Counted from the first letter of the stretch, positions 1 through 9,421 are shown. The stretch is DNA of 34,541 nucleotides from Frankiales bacterium (GCA_025965615.1 JAOPWP010000068.1:1-34541), one strand, 5' to 3'. The notes: generated by a model from the letters alone, not told the origin. Translations and numbers: made by a program.

Positions 1-666
1 CCGCCGGCGCAGCTCGGCGATCTGCTCCGGCCAGCTGCGCAGGTCGTGGTGGGCGGGCAGGTGCGCCGAGGTGAGGTCGAGCAGGACGGCGTCGTACGCC
101 CGCCCGCTGGCCAGGCCGAGGGCCTGCTCGGACATCGCTCCGGTGTCGGTCGCCCACAGCAGCCGGCTGCCGTCGGGGCCGGTGACGTCGTAGAGCAGGG
201 CAGGGCCGGCCTCCGCTCCGGAGTGCGTCGCCGGCAGTGCCACGACCTCGTAGCCCGCGACGGCCCGCCGGTCACCGGGCCTGAGAGCCACAGCGGTGAC
301 GGAGGGGTCCAGGTGCGGCTGGGCGGCTGTCACGACCGCCTGCGGGCCCAGCAGGGTCAGGGCAGACGGGCCCTGCACCCACCCGCGCCACATCCAGGCC
401 GGAGCGGCGTGGTGGTCGGGGTGGGCGTGGGTGACGAGGACGACGTCCAGGCGCGACAGGTCCACGCCGAGGCGCACCGCCGCCCGCAGGCCGTCGTGGC
501 CGAGCTCGATCAGCAGCCGGTCGTCCAGCAGGGCGCTGGTCTGACCACGGAGCACCCCGGCGGCTGCGGCGGCCGAGCACGAGGCGCAGCGGCACCACGG
601 GTTCGGCCACCCGTCCGCCGATCCCGTCCCCAGCATTCGCACCCGCACGGCGACAGCCAACCGCAT
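1..666 (-). CDS. MBL-fold (PhnP-like) metallo-hydrolase, 3' end truncated by window edge; possibly the N-terminal domain of a CobU fusion
   Basis: Minus-strand reading from ATG at 666 is open to base 1: MRLAVAVRVRMLGTGSADGWPNPWCRCASC...VTHAHPDHHAAPAWMWRGW...LLDLTSAHLPAHHDLRSWPEQIAELRRR; HxHxDH metal motif; divergent from cobT. CobU fusion is not visible here. Confidence 0.75.
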   Translation of the reverse strand, partial: MRLAVAVRVRMLGTGSADGWPNPWCRCASCSAAAAAGVLRGQTSALLDDRLLIELGHDGLRAAVRLGVDLSRLDVVLVTHAHPDHHAAPAWMWRGWVQGPSALTLLGPQAVVTAAQPHLDPSVTAVALRPGDRRAVAGYEVVALPATHSGAEAGPALLYDVTGPDGSRLLWATDTGAMSEQALGLASGRAYDAVLLDLTSAHLPAHHDLRSWPEQIAELRRR

Positions 667-710
667 CCCCCGCCCGACGGGTCGAGGCGTCGCTGTGGTC
701 GAGTCGGACC

Positions 711-1769
711 ATGACGCTGCTCGACGAGACCCTCGCCGCCCTCCGCCCCCTGGACCCTGAGGCCGTGCGCGCCGCGCAGGAGCACCAGGCGCGGCTGACC
801 AAGCCGAGCGGTTCGCTGGGCGAGCTCGAGGCCATCGCCGTCCAGCTCGCCGGCCTCGCCGGGATCGACCCCCCGCCGCTGCCCGAGCCGGCAGCGGTCG
901 CCGTCTTCGCCGCCGACCACGGGGTGCACGCCCAGGGCGTGACCGCGTGGCCGCAGGAGGTCACGGCGCAGATGGTCGGCAACTTCCTCGCGGGTGGAGC
1001 GGTCGTGAACGCCCTCGCCGCCCAGGCGGGCGCCACGGTCGTGGTCGTCGACGTGGGCATCGCCAGCGAGCTGGGTCCTGCCGCGGGGCTGCGGCAGCAC
1101 AAGGTGCGGCCCGGCACGGCGGACATGACGGTCGGGCCGGCCATGACCCGGGACGAGGCGCTCGCCGCGATCGAGGTCGGCATCGCCGTCGCGAACGACC
1201 TCGTGGCGTCGGGCTCGCGGTGCCTGCTCACCGGCGACATGGGGATCGCGAACACCACCGCGTCGGCCGCGTTGATCGCCGCGATGCTCACCACCGACGC
1301 TGGCCAGGTGACCGGACGCGGGACCGGCATCGACGACGCCCTGCTGCGGCACAAGGTCGACGTCGTGCGCCGTGCGCTCGCCCTGCACTCGCCCGACCCC
1401 ACCGACCCGGTCGGGGTCCTGTCGGCGGTGGGCGGTCTCGAGCACGCGGCGCTCGTGGGGTTCATCGTCGCGGCGGGCGCCCTGCGGGTCCCCGTCATCC
1501 TCGACGGCGTGATCGCGGGGTCGGCGGCCCTGGTCGCGGCGGCCCTGCACCCGGACGCCCTGGTGGCGTGCGTCGCCGGCCACCGCTCGGCGGAGCCGGG
1601 TCATGCCCGCGCCCTGGCCGCCCTGCGCATGCGGCCCCTGATCGACCTCGACCTCCGGTTGGGGGAGGGCTCCGGCGCCCTGCTCGCCCTGCCGCTGGTG
1701 CAGGCCGCGGTGCGGGTCCTGCGCGACGTCGCCACCTTCGACAGCGCGGGCGTGACCGACAAGGCCTGA
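711..1769 (+). CDS. cobT: nicotinate-nucleotide--dimethylbenzimidazole phosphoribosyltransferase
   Basis: 352 aa; LTKPSGSLGELE, FAADHGVHAQGVTAWPQEVTAQMVGNFLAGGAVVNALA, GDMGIANTT motifs typical of CobT. Confidence 0.96.
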   Translation: MTLLDETLAALRPLDPEAVRAAQEHQARLTKPSGSLGELEAIAVQLAGLAGIDPPPLPEPAAVAVFAADHGVHAQGVTAWPQEVTAQMVGNFLAGGAVVNALAAQAGATVVVVDVGIASELGPAAGLRQHKVRPGTADMTVGPAMTRDEALAAIEVGIAVANDLVASGSRCLLTGDMGIANTTASAALIAAMLTTDAGQVTGRGTGIDDALLRHKVDVVRRALALHSPDPTDPVGVLSAVGGLEHAALVGFIVAAGALRVPVILDGVIAGSAALVAAALHPDALVACVAGHRSAEPGHARALAALRMRPLIDLDLRLGEGSGALLALPLVQAAVRVLRDVATFDSAGVTDKA

Positions 1770-1809
1770 GCGGGGAGCGCCAGCCGGGGCGTGCGCGAGA
1801 CTGGAGCCC

Positions 1810-4800
1810 GTGACCCTGCTCCTGATGTCCACCGCCGACACCGACCTGCTCGCGGCCCGCACCGTCGTCGAGCCCGCCCTGCCGCTCCGGCTGGCGAACC
1901 CGGCCCGGGTGGACGACCCGACGGCCCTGCTCGACGGCGTGCAGATCGCCGTCGTCCGGCTGCTCGGGGGCCGTCGTGCCTGGGACGGGTTCGACGCGCT
2001 GCGCGACGCGTGCGCCGCCCGCAGGATCCCCCTCGTCGCCGTCGGCGGGGAGGGCGCGCTCGACGCGGAGCTCGCTGACGCCTCGACCGTGCCGGCCGGA
2101 GTGGTGAACGACGCCGCGGGCTACCTGCAGGAGGGCGGCCCCGAGAACCTGGGCTCGCTCGTCGCGTTCCTGTCCGACACCCTGCTGCTCACCGGAGTCG
2201 GCTTCGCCGCCCCGACGGCGCTCCCTGCGTACGGCGTGCACGGCACCCGCGCGGTCGACCCTGCCCGGCCGACGGTCGGGGTCGTCTTCTACCGGGCGCA
2301 CCAGCTGTCCGGGAACACCGCCTTCGTCGAGGTGCTCTGCGACGCGCTGGAGGCGCGCGGGGTGAACGCCCGCCCGGTCTACGTGGGCTCGTTGCGCCCG
2401 GCCGACGACGGCCGCCTGCCCGTCGTCGACGAGCTGCTCAGCGACGTCGACGCCCTGGTCGTGACGGTGCTGGCGAGCGGTGGCTCCAACGCGAGCGACG
2501 CCGAGGGCTGGGACGCGACCGCCCTCGCGCGCCTCGACGTCCCCGTGCTGCAGGCTCTGTGCCTCACGAGCAGCCGGGCCGACTGGGACGCCTCCGACGC
2601 CGGCGCCGCCCCGATCGACGCGGCGATGCAGGTGGCGATCCCCGAGTTCGACGGCCGGCTCATCACGGTCCCCTTCTCCTTCAAGGAGACCGGCGAGGAT
2701 GGCGTGCCCACCTACGTCGCCGACCCCGAGCGGGCCGCGCGGGTCGCGGGCATCGCGGCCTCGCACGCCCGGCTGCGCCACGTGCCCAACGCCGACAAGC
2801 GGGTGGCCGTCGTGCTGTCGTCCTACCCGACCAAGCACTCCCGCGTGGGCAACGCGGTGGGCCTCGACACCCCGGCGAGCGCGGTCTTCCTGCTGCAGGC
2901 GATGCGCGAGGCCGGTTACGAGGTGGGCGAGTTCCCCGAGGACGGCGACACTCTCGTCCACACGCTGATCGCGGCCGGGGGCCACGACGTCGAGTGGCTG
3001 ACCGAGGACCAGCTTCGTTCGGCCGTGGCGCGCGTCCCGCTCGCCGACTACACCGCCTGGTTCGACACGCTCCCCGAGTCACTGCGCGCGGGGATGCTCG
3101 AGCACTGGGGGCCCCCGCCCGGCTCGCTCTACGTCGACGGCGACGAGATCGTCCTGGCCGCCCTGCAGTACGGCAACGTCGTGCTCGCGATCCAGCCGCC
3201 GCGCGGCTTCGGCGAGAACCCGATCGCGATCTACCACGACCCCGACCTGCCGCCGAGCCACCACTACCTCGCCGCCTACCGGTGGCTCGCAGCCCCGGTC
3301 GCGGAGGGCGGCTTCGGCGCCGACGCGGTGATCCACCTCGGCAAGCACGGCACGCTGGAGTGGCTGCCCGGCAAGGGGCTCGGGCTGTCGGCGGGGTGCG
3401 CACCCGACGCGGTCCTCGGCGACCTGCCGCTGTTCTACCCGTTCATCGTCAACGACCCCGGTGAGGGCACGCAGGCCAAGCGCCGCGCCCACGCCACCGT
3501 CGTCGACCACCTGGTTCCGCCCATGGCGCGGGCCGAGTCCTACGACGAGATGGCCCAGCTGGAGCAGCTGCTCGACGAGTACGCCCAGGTCCAGGCCATG
3601 GACCCGGCGAAGCTGCCGACGATCCGCGCCCAGATCTGGGAGCTGGTCGAGGCCGCGCAGCTGCACCACGACCTGCACGTGTCGGAGTCACCGAGCGACG
3701 AGGAGTTCGACGACTTCCTGCTCCACGTCGACGGATACCTGTGCGAGGTCAAGGACGTCCTGATCCGCGACGGCCTGCACGTGCTCGGCCAGGCGCCGGT
3801 CGAGCTGCCCCGGGTCGACCTGGTGCTCGGCATCCTGCGGGCGCAGCAGACCTGGGGCGGCGATGCGGGGTCCCTGCCCGGGTTGCGGCGGGCCCTCGGC
3901 GCGGCGTACGACCTCGTCGAGGACGACCGGGTCCAGGCCGACCGGCTCGAGGAGATGGCGCGCGAGCTGGTCCTCGCGGTCGACGCCAACGACTGGTCCT
4001 CAGAGGCCGTCCACGGCGTGGTCGCGTCCCTGCACGACCGTCCGCTGCCCGAGGTCGAGCGGGTCCTGCGCTTCGCCTGCGACGAGGTCGTGCCCCGGCT
4101 CGCCCGGACCACGGACGAGCTGGACCACCTGCTCCACGGGCTGTCCGGGGGGTTCGTCCCCGCCGGTCCCTCCGGGTCTCCCACCCGAGGGCTCGTGGGC
4201 GTGCTGCCGACCGGCCGCAACTTCTACTCCGTGGACCCCAAGGCGATCCCGTCCCGGAACGCCTGGGCGGTGGGCGTCGCGCTCGGCGACTCGCTGCTCA
4301 CCCGCTACCTGGCCGACCACGGGGAGTACCCCGCGTCGGTCGGGCTCGTCGTGTGGGGCACGTCGGCGATGCGCACCTCCGGTGACGACATCGCGGAAGT
4401 GCTGTGGCTGCTGGGGATCCGGCCTGTCTGGGACCAGGCGTCGCGCCGGGTCACCGGCCTCGAGGTGGTGCCCCTGGAGGAACTGGGCCGTCCCCGCGTC
4501 GACGTGACCCTGCGGATCAGCGGGTTCTTCCGGGACGCCTTTCCCCACGTCGTCGAGATGCTCGACGAGGCGGTCCGCATGGTCGCGGACCTCGACGAGC
4601 CGGCGGAGCAGAACTTCCTGCGGGCGCACGTGCAGGCCGACCTGGCCCTCGGCACCGACGAGCGACGCGCGACCGCACGCATCTTCGGCAGCAAGCCCGG
4701 GGCTTACGGGGCCGGCCTGCTCCCGCTGATCGACTCGCGGGACTGGAAGACCGACGCCGACCTGGCGGAGGTCTACGCGGTCTGGGGCGGCTACGCGTAC

Positions 4801-5403
4801 GGCAAGGACCTGCCGGGGGTGCCGGCCCGTCGCGACATGGAGCGGGTCTACACGCGCATGCGGGTCGCGGCCAAGAACCAGGACACCCGCGAGCACGACA
4901 TCGTCGACAGCGACGACTACTTCCAGTACCACGGCGGCATGGTCGCGGCGGTGCGCGCGCTGACCGGCGAGTCCCCGGAGGCCTACGTCGGCGACAGCGC
5001 CGTGCCCGACACCGTCAAGACCCGGACCCTGCAGGAGGAGACGCACCGCGTCTTCCGCGCCCGCGTCGTGAACCCCAAGTGGATCGCGGCGATGCAGCGC
5101 CACGGCTACAAGGGTGCTTTCGAGCTGGCCGCGACCGTGGACTACCTGTTCGGCTACGACGCGACGGCCGGGGTCGTCGACGACTGGATGTACGAGAAGC
5201 TCGCCAGCGCCTACGTGTTCGACGAGACCAACCGGGCGTTCATGCAGAAGAGCAACCCGTGGGCGCTGCGCGGGATCAGCGAGCGGCTGCTCGAGGCGGC
5301 CGACCGCGGCCTGTGGGAGTCGCCCGAGCAGGCGACGCTCGACGGGCTGAAGCGCACCTACCTCGAGCTCGAGGGAGACCTCGAGGGCGGCCCGGAGGCC
5401 TGA
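1810..5403 (+). CDS. cobN: cobaltochelatase subunit CobN (ChlH/BchH-type large subunit)
   Basis: 1197 aa, GTG start; VIHLGKHGTLEWLPGKGLGLS, FGSKPGAYGAGLLPLIDSRDW, NPKWIAAMQRHGYKGAFELAATVDYLFGYDATAGVVDDWMYEKLA. Confidence 0.96.
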   Translation: MTLLLMSTADTDLLAARTVVEPALPLRLANPARVDDPTALLDGVQIAVVRLLGGRRAWDGFDALRDACAARRIPLVAVGGEGALDAELADASTVPAGVVNDAAGYLQEGGPENLGSLVAFLSDTLLLTGVGFAAPTALPAYGVHGTRAVDPARPTVGVVFYRAHQLSGNTAFVEVLCDALEARGVNARPVYVGSLRPADDGRLPVVDELLSDVDALVVTVLASGGSNASDAEGWDATALARLDVPVLQALCLTSSRADWDASDAGAAPIDAAMQVAIPEFDGRLITVPFSFKETGEDGVPTYVADPERAARVAGIAASHARLRHVPNADKRVAVVLSSYPTKHSRVGNAVGLDTPASAVFLLQAMREAGYEVGEFPEDGDTLVHTLIAAGGHDVEWLTEDQLRSAVARVPLADYTAWFDTLPESLRAGMLEHWGPPPGSLYVDGDEIVLAALQYGNVVLAIQPPRGFGENPIAIYHDPDLPPSHHYLAAYRWLAAPVAEGGFGADAVIHLGKHGTLEWLPGKGLGLSAGCAPDAVLGDLPLFYPFIVNDPGEGTQAKRRAHATVVDHLVPPMARAESYDEMAQLEQLLDEYAQVQAMDPAKLPTIRAQIWELVEAAQLHHDLHVSESPSDEEFDDFLLHVDGYLCEVKDVLIRDGLHVLGQAPVELPRVDLVLGILRAQQTWGGDAGSLPGLRRALGAAYDLVEDDRVQADRLEEMARELVLAVDANDWSSEAVHGVVASLHDRPLPEVERVLRFACDEVVPRLARTTDELDHLLHGLSGGFVPAGPSGSPTRGLVGVLPTGRNFYSVDPKAIPSRNAWAVGVALGDSLLTRYLADHGEYPASVGLVVWGTSAMRTSGDDIAEVLWLLGIRPVWDQASRRVTGLEVVPLEELGRPRVDVTLRISGFFRDAFPHVVEMLDEAVRMVADLDEPAEQNFLRAHVQADLALGTDERRATARIFGSKPGAYGAGLLPLIDSRDWKTDADLAEVYAVWGGYAYGKDLPGVPARRDMERVYTRMRVAAKNQDTREHDIVDSDDYFQYHGGMVAAVRALTGESPEAYVGDSAVPDTVKTRTLQEETHRVFRARVVNPKWIAAMQRHGYKGAFELAATVDYLFGYDATAGVVDDWMYEKLASAYVFDETNRAFMQKSNPWALRGISERLLEAADRGLWESPEQATLDGLKRTYLELEGDLEGGPEA

Positions 5404-5418
5404 GCGGGAGGCGCCGGC

Positions 5419-7914
5419 TCAGCGGCCGGGGTAGCGCCCGGTGAGCACCCGGCTCGTGAGCCAGTCGTCGAAGGCCGCCGGCGGCATGGGGCGGCTGATC
5501 AGGTAGCCCTGTGCGACGTCGCACCCCAGCGTCCTGAGCAGGTCCCGGCTGCCGACGTCCTCGAGCCCCTCCGCGACCACCAGGAGGCCGAGACTGTGCC
5601 CGAGGTTGCAGATCGCCGCCACGATCGCGGTGTTGCCCGCGTTGCTCGTCAACGACATGACGAACCCCTTGTCGATCTTGACCTCGTCGACGGGCAGCCG
5701 TTGGAGGTAGGCGAGCGACGAGTAGCCCGTCCCGAAGTCGTCGACCGACAGCTTCACCCCGACGTCGTGGAGGCTCTGCAGGACGGCGATCGCCGCGTCG
5801 GGGTCGGTCATGACGCTGTTCTCCGTCACCTCCAGCGTCAGCATGGGGGCGGGGACGCCGTGCAGGGCCAGGCTGGCGCGCACCTCGTCGACGAACCCGG
5901 GAGCGAGCAGCGCGCGCGGTGAGACGTTGACGGCGACGCCGAGGCCCCACTCGTCGGCCCAGGCGCTGCACTGCGCGAGGGCCGTGTCGAGCACGACGCG
6001 GGTCAGGTCCACGATCAGGCCGGTGTGCTCGGCGATCTGCACGAAGTCGTCCGGTGGGATGAGTCCGAGCACCGGGTGCGGCCAGCGCACGAGGGCCTCG
6101 GCCCCGGTCACCCGTTCGTCCCTCAGCCTGACCTTGGGCTGGTAGTGGACCAGCAGGCCGTCGTGCTCGATGGCGGTGCGGAGCTCGCCGACCAGGGCCA
6201 GCTTGCGGGGGCTCGCGTGGTCGGCGGCAGGGTCGTAGACGCGGGTGGGCACCCGGGCGCTCTTCGCGGCGTACATGGCGACGTCTGCGCGCTGCAGCAG
6301 CTCCGCGCTGTGCTGGCCGTGCTCGGGGAACAGCGCGATGCCGAGCGAGGCGCGTACGTCCACCTGTACGCCGTCGAGGGTGCAGGGCACGCGCAGGGCC
6401 AGCTGCAGCGCCTCGGCGAACGTCAGCGGGTCCTCGTCGCTGACGCTCGAGGGGACCAGCAGGGTGAACTCGTCCCCACCGAGCCGCGCCACCGTCACCT
6501 CCGGCGGCACCGCCCCGGTGAGCCGTCGTGCCACCTCCCGGAGCAGCTCGTCGCCGTTGTGGTGCCCGAGGGTGTCGTTCACCTCCTTGAAGCCGTCGAG
6601 GTCGAGCAGCAGCACGGCGCACCGCTCGCCGGGGTGCCGCTTGGTGAGGCCCTCGAGCCGCTCGTGGAACAGGGCGCGGTTCGGGAGGCCGGTGAGCAGG
6701 TCGTGCGTGGCGTCCTGGCGCAGCCGGGCCAGCAGGCTGCTGTTCTGCAACGCCACGTTGAGCTGGGTCGCGACGACCGTCAGCAGCCGGAGGTCGGCGT
6801 CGTTCAGCGACGACATCGACCCGAGCCGGTTGGCCACGAGCAGGAACCCCTGCTCGCCGCGGTCCGACGGCAGCGGGAGGCCGACGGCGTCGTGCAGCCC
6901 CGCTTCAGGGGCCAGGCCGGACCGCCGGTGCCGGGCGGGCGTCGTCGGGCGCAGGATCTCGACCGCGTGGAGCGCCGCCGAGCGCATCAGCTCGGCCTGG
7001 ATCGGCGGTGCTCGGCGGACGGTTTCGTCCTCCCGCAGCACGTAGACGTCACCGGACCCGACCACGCGGGCCCCCGGCAGGATCAGCAGGGCCGTCTCGG
7101 CGGAGAGCAGGTCGCGGCTGTGGTGGAGCACGGTCTGCACCAGCTCCTGCGTGCTGCGACTGCCGGCCGCGGCGACCATGAAGTCGTGGACCTGCTCGAG
7201 TGAGCGGTGGCGCCGCAGCAGGACCGAGTAGGCCCGGTAGGCGCCGCCGAGGGAGAAGGCGACGACGAGCAGCAGCCCAGCCGCCTCGGGCTCACGATCG
7301 AGCAGGACAACGACGATCAGCGCGAGGCTCGTGTTGAGGGCAGCCGAGAACAGCAGCGGTACGACGGTCAGCGGGATGTCCCCGGCCTTCGGGGGACCGT
7401 GCAGCAGGCGGACCGCCAGGAGCAGCAGGAGTCCGCTCAGGGTCGTCACGACCATGACCGCGCCGAAGGCGCGCAGCCACGCCATGGCGCCCCCGCCGGC
7501 ATCGAGCTCGCCGGCCACGGTCACGAGGACCGCGACCTCGAGGCCGTACAGGGCTGCGTTGAACGTCGCCTTGTGCGCCACCGTGCGCCGCACGAAGGCG
7601 ACGAGCAGGGCTCCGGCGAGCCGGCCCACCAGCAGCGGCAGCGGCGCGGCCAGGAACAGCCCGACGACCATGGGGAACTCGCTCAGGGACAACGAGACCG
7701 TCTGGCGGTTGAGCTCGACGTGGATCTGCGTCGTCTCGGCGAGCGCGAAGGCGATGGTGAGCAGGCCCACTGCCACCCAGAAGCCGTCGAGGTCGTCGAG
7801 GGCGCGGGGGGCCAGGAACGCCCACAGGGCAGCGGCGCAGACCGCCACGGCGACGGTCAGCGGCGCCAGCTGACGCCCCGGGGAGCGGACCTGAGGGGAG
7901 GGCGGCGGGATCAT
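5419..7914 (-). CDS. membrane-associated GAF-GGDEF-EAL protein (putative bifunctional diguanylate cyclase/phosphodiesterase)
   Basis: ATG at 7914 with GGTGGAGG upstream (ORF opens at 7935); N-terminal hydrophobic segments; RLGGDEFTLL (GGDEF), GAEALVRW (EAL), DDFGTGYSSLAYLQRLPVDEVKIDKGFV. Confidence 0.93.
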   Translation of the reverse strand: MIPPPSPQVRSPGRQLAPLTVAVAVCAAALWAFLAPRALDDLDGFWVAVGLLTIAFALAETTQIHVELNRQTVSLSLSEFPMVVGLFLAAPLPLLVGRLAGALLVAFVRRTVAHKATFNAALYGLEVAVLVTVAGELDAGGGAMAWLRAFGAVMVVTTLSGLLLLLAVRLLHGPPKAGDIPLTVVPLLFSAALNTSLALIVVVLLDREPEAAGLLLVVAFSLGGAYRAYSVLLRRHRSLEQVHDFMVAAAGSRSTQELVQTVLHHSRDLLSAETALLILPGARVVGSGDVYVLREDETVRRAPPIQAELMRSAALHAVEILRPTTPARHRRSGLAPEAGLHDAVGLPLPSDRGEQGFLLVANRLGSMSSLNDADLRLLTVVATQLNVALQNSSLLARLRQDATHDLLTGLPNRALFHERLEGLTKRHPGERCAVLLLDLDGFKEVNDTLGHHNGDELLREVARRLTGAVPPEVTVARLGGDEFTLLVPSSVSDEDPLTFAEALQLALRVPCTLDGVQVDVRASLGIALFPEHGQHSAELLQRADVAMYAAKSARVPTRVYDPAADHASPRKLALVGELRTAIEHDGLLVHYQPKVRLRDERVTGAEALVRWPHPVLGLIPPDDFVQIAEHTGLIVDLTRVVLDTALAQCSAWADEWGLGVAVNVSPRALLAPGFVDEVRASLALHGVPAPMLTLEVTENSVMTDPDAAIAVLQSLHDVGVKLSVDDFGTGYSSLAYLQRLPVDEVKIDKGFVMSLTSNAGNTAIVAAICNLGHSLGLLVVAEGLEDVGSRDLLRTLGCDVAQGYLISRPMPPAAFDDWLTSRVLTGRYPGR

Positions 7915-7986
7915 GCAGCCTCCACCCCGAGCCACTCGCGCCGCCGTCGCGAGCCCCTTGCTCAGCGTGGGCGGCAGGAGATCAGG

Positions 7987-8241
7987 CTAGTTCAGCGATC
8001 CGCCGTTGAGCGATCCGCCGTTGAGGGACCCGCCGTTGAGCGATCCGCCGTTGAGCGACCCGCCGTTGAGCGACCCGCCGTTGAGGGACCCGCCGTCGAC
8101 CGTCACCACCGGGGTCTTGGCCTTGCCGCCCGCGGCGCTGTCGAGGCCGAAGGTGGCGCCCTGGAACGCCAGGCAGATGCTCGCCACAGCGACGGAGAGG
8201 GCGAGGGCGATCGTGCGGGCCGGCGTGGTGACGCGGGTCAT
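7987..8241 (-). CDS. small secreted protein with seven tandem C-terminal GGSLN pentapeptide repeats
   Basis: 84 aa MTRVTTPARTIALALSVAVASICLAFQGATFGLDSAAGGKAKTPVVTVD(GGSLN)x7 stop; signal-peptide-like N-terminus; AAGGAG Shine-Dalgarno just upstream of ATG. Confidence 0.8.
   Translation of the reverse strand: MTRVTTPARTIALALSVAVASICLAFQGATFGLDSAAGGKAKTPVVTVDGGSLNGGSLNGGSLNGGSLNGGSLNGGSLNGGSLN
7990..8094 (-). repeat. 15-bp x 7 in-frame tandem repeat (GGC GGR TCS CTS AAC)
   Basis: Seven contiguous 15-bp units read directly; differ only at codon third positions. Confidence 0.97.
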
Positions 8242-8524
8242 GTCTGCTCCTTGGTGGCTGCGGCTTGCGCGGGTTCGCGCTGGGTTGCGTGCCTTGCGTA
8301 TCGGCCGCTGGGACAGGCATCTTGACGATGCAGAGCACCCAGTGCGTCACAACCGCTCCGCCTACCCGGGCCCCTTACGGTCCGTCGGAACCGGCTTCCG
8401 CCTCGGCGGGCGCGAGGACCACGTGCACCCTGAGGTCCTCGCTCGCGCCGACGAACCGGTGTGGGACACCGGAGCAGCTCCCGGTAGGCCCTGCTCCCGT
8501 GCGCCTGCAGGGAGTGGCGATCGG

Positions 8525-9421
8525 TCACTGCCCGTTCTCGCTGAAGTGCATGTAGTCCTTGTGGCTGCGCCAGGTGCCGCCCCACTCCCATCCGATGCCG
8601 GCGAAGGCCCGCACCGCTGGGCCCCCCGCTGCGTGCATGCCAGGCCGGGTCGGGGAGCGGTCGGCGTAGGAGCTGGCGAGCTCGGGGAGGACGAGGTCCG
8701 GCTTCACCAGCGGGTTGTGGAAGGGGTTGACGTCCACCGCTGTGCCGTGGGCGTGCTGCGACCAGCGCGTCTGGCCGCGCGCCGGACGGCAGAGGAAGGC
8801 CGCGGTGTTGTTGCCGTCCCCCGTGGCCGCGGCATCCAGGTCGGCGTCGGTGACCAGGCGCATCTGCTCGATCGGGAAGTCGGCCGCGAACAGTTGCTCG
8901 AAGACCCCGACGACGTCGACGGCGAAGCTCGCAGCCACCACGAGCTCCCCGGTGTGCGCCCCGCTGTCGAAGCCGCGGAAGGACACGGTCACGTAGCGCA
9001 GGTCGGCCAGGGCCACGGGGCACTCCGGCGACCAGGTGCGCCCCATCCTCGCCCGGACCTCGGGGCCGATCGGTCCGACGGTCGAGCGGAACACGCCTCC
9101 CGGCGGCGGCGGCAGCGCGCTTCCAGCCGTCATCGCCCGCTCGCGAAGCACCTCGGGAGTCGGGAGCACCTGACCGAAGCCGTCCGGTCGCAGTGGCAGG
9201 GGCGAGGCCCCGACGACCCAGCCGGGGGTCTGGGCGGGCGCGGCGACCGGCGCGCCCGGGACCGGCAGCGGCGCAGACGGCGAGGCTGCGGGCATCGAGG
9301 CTGCGGGCACCGAGGGGGGCACCGAGGGGGGTGAGGAGGGGGGCGCGGCGCCGGGCGAGGCACCGGTCGGTCCGCACGCACCCAGCAGGAGGGCGGCGAC
9401 AGGGAGCAGGAGTCGACGCAC
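8525..9421 (-). CDS. M15-family (VanY-like D-Ala-D-Ala carboxypeptidase) putative lipoprotein
   Basis: GTG 9421 gives VRRLLLPVAALLLGACGPTG (lipobox-like LLGAC), Pro/Ala/Ser-rich linker, then QHAHGTAVDVNPFHNP...HKDYMHFSENGQ typical of M15_4 peptidases; ORF extends to 9517 with alternative ATG 9469. Confidence 0.8.
   Translation of the reverse strand: MRRLLLPVAALLLGACGPTGASPGAAPPSSPPSVPPSVPAASMPAASPSAPLPVPGAPVAAPAQTPGWVVGASPLPLRPDGFGQVLPTPEVLRERAMTAGSALPPPPGGVFRSTVGPIGPEVRARMGRTWSPECPVALADLRYVTVSFRGFDSGAHTGELVVAASFAVDVVGVFEQLFAADFPIEQMRLVTDADLDAAATGDGNNTAAFLCRPARGQTRWSQHAHGTAVDVNPFHNPLVKPDLVLPELASSYADRSPTRPGMHAAGGPAVRAFAGIGWEWGGTWRSHKDYMHFSENGQ

Noticed and set aside
46-714. Plus-strand ORF at the left edge (222 aa)
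   Set aside because: The opposite strand gives a coherent MBL-fold hydrolase with HxHxDH; the plus translation is low-complexity.
510-1862. Long minus-strand ORF opposite cobT (also 1495-2985, 4000-5103, 10601-11881, 15576-17513, 18076-19554, 23429-25081 minus)
   Set aside because: Low-complexity R/G/D/H/P-rich translations antisense to strongly recognised cob genes; typical of stop-poor high-GC DNA.
7990-8094. CRISPR-like array
   Set aside because: Units are contiguous 15-bp repeats without spacers and are in-frame coding.
8242-8300. Possible c-di-GMP (GEMM-type) riboswitch upstream of the GGSLN gene, prompted by GCAAGCC-like segments and the GGDEF-EAL neighbour
   Set aside because: The tetraloop/receptor helix and full conserved core could not be identified; the resemblance is too short. 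A covariance-model search would settle it.
8006-9334. Plus-strand ORF with SDPPL repeats
   Set aside because: Antisense shadow of the GGSLN repeat and of the M15 peptidase gene.
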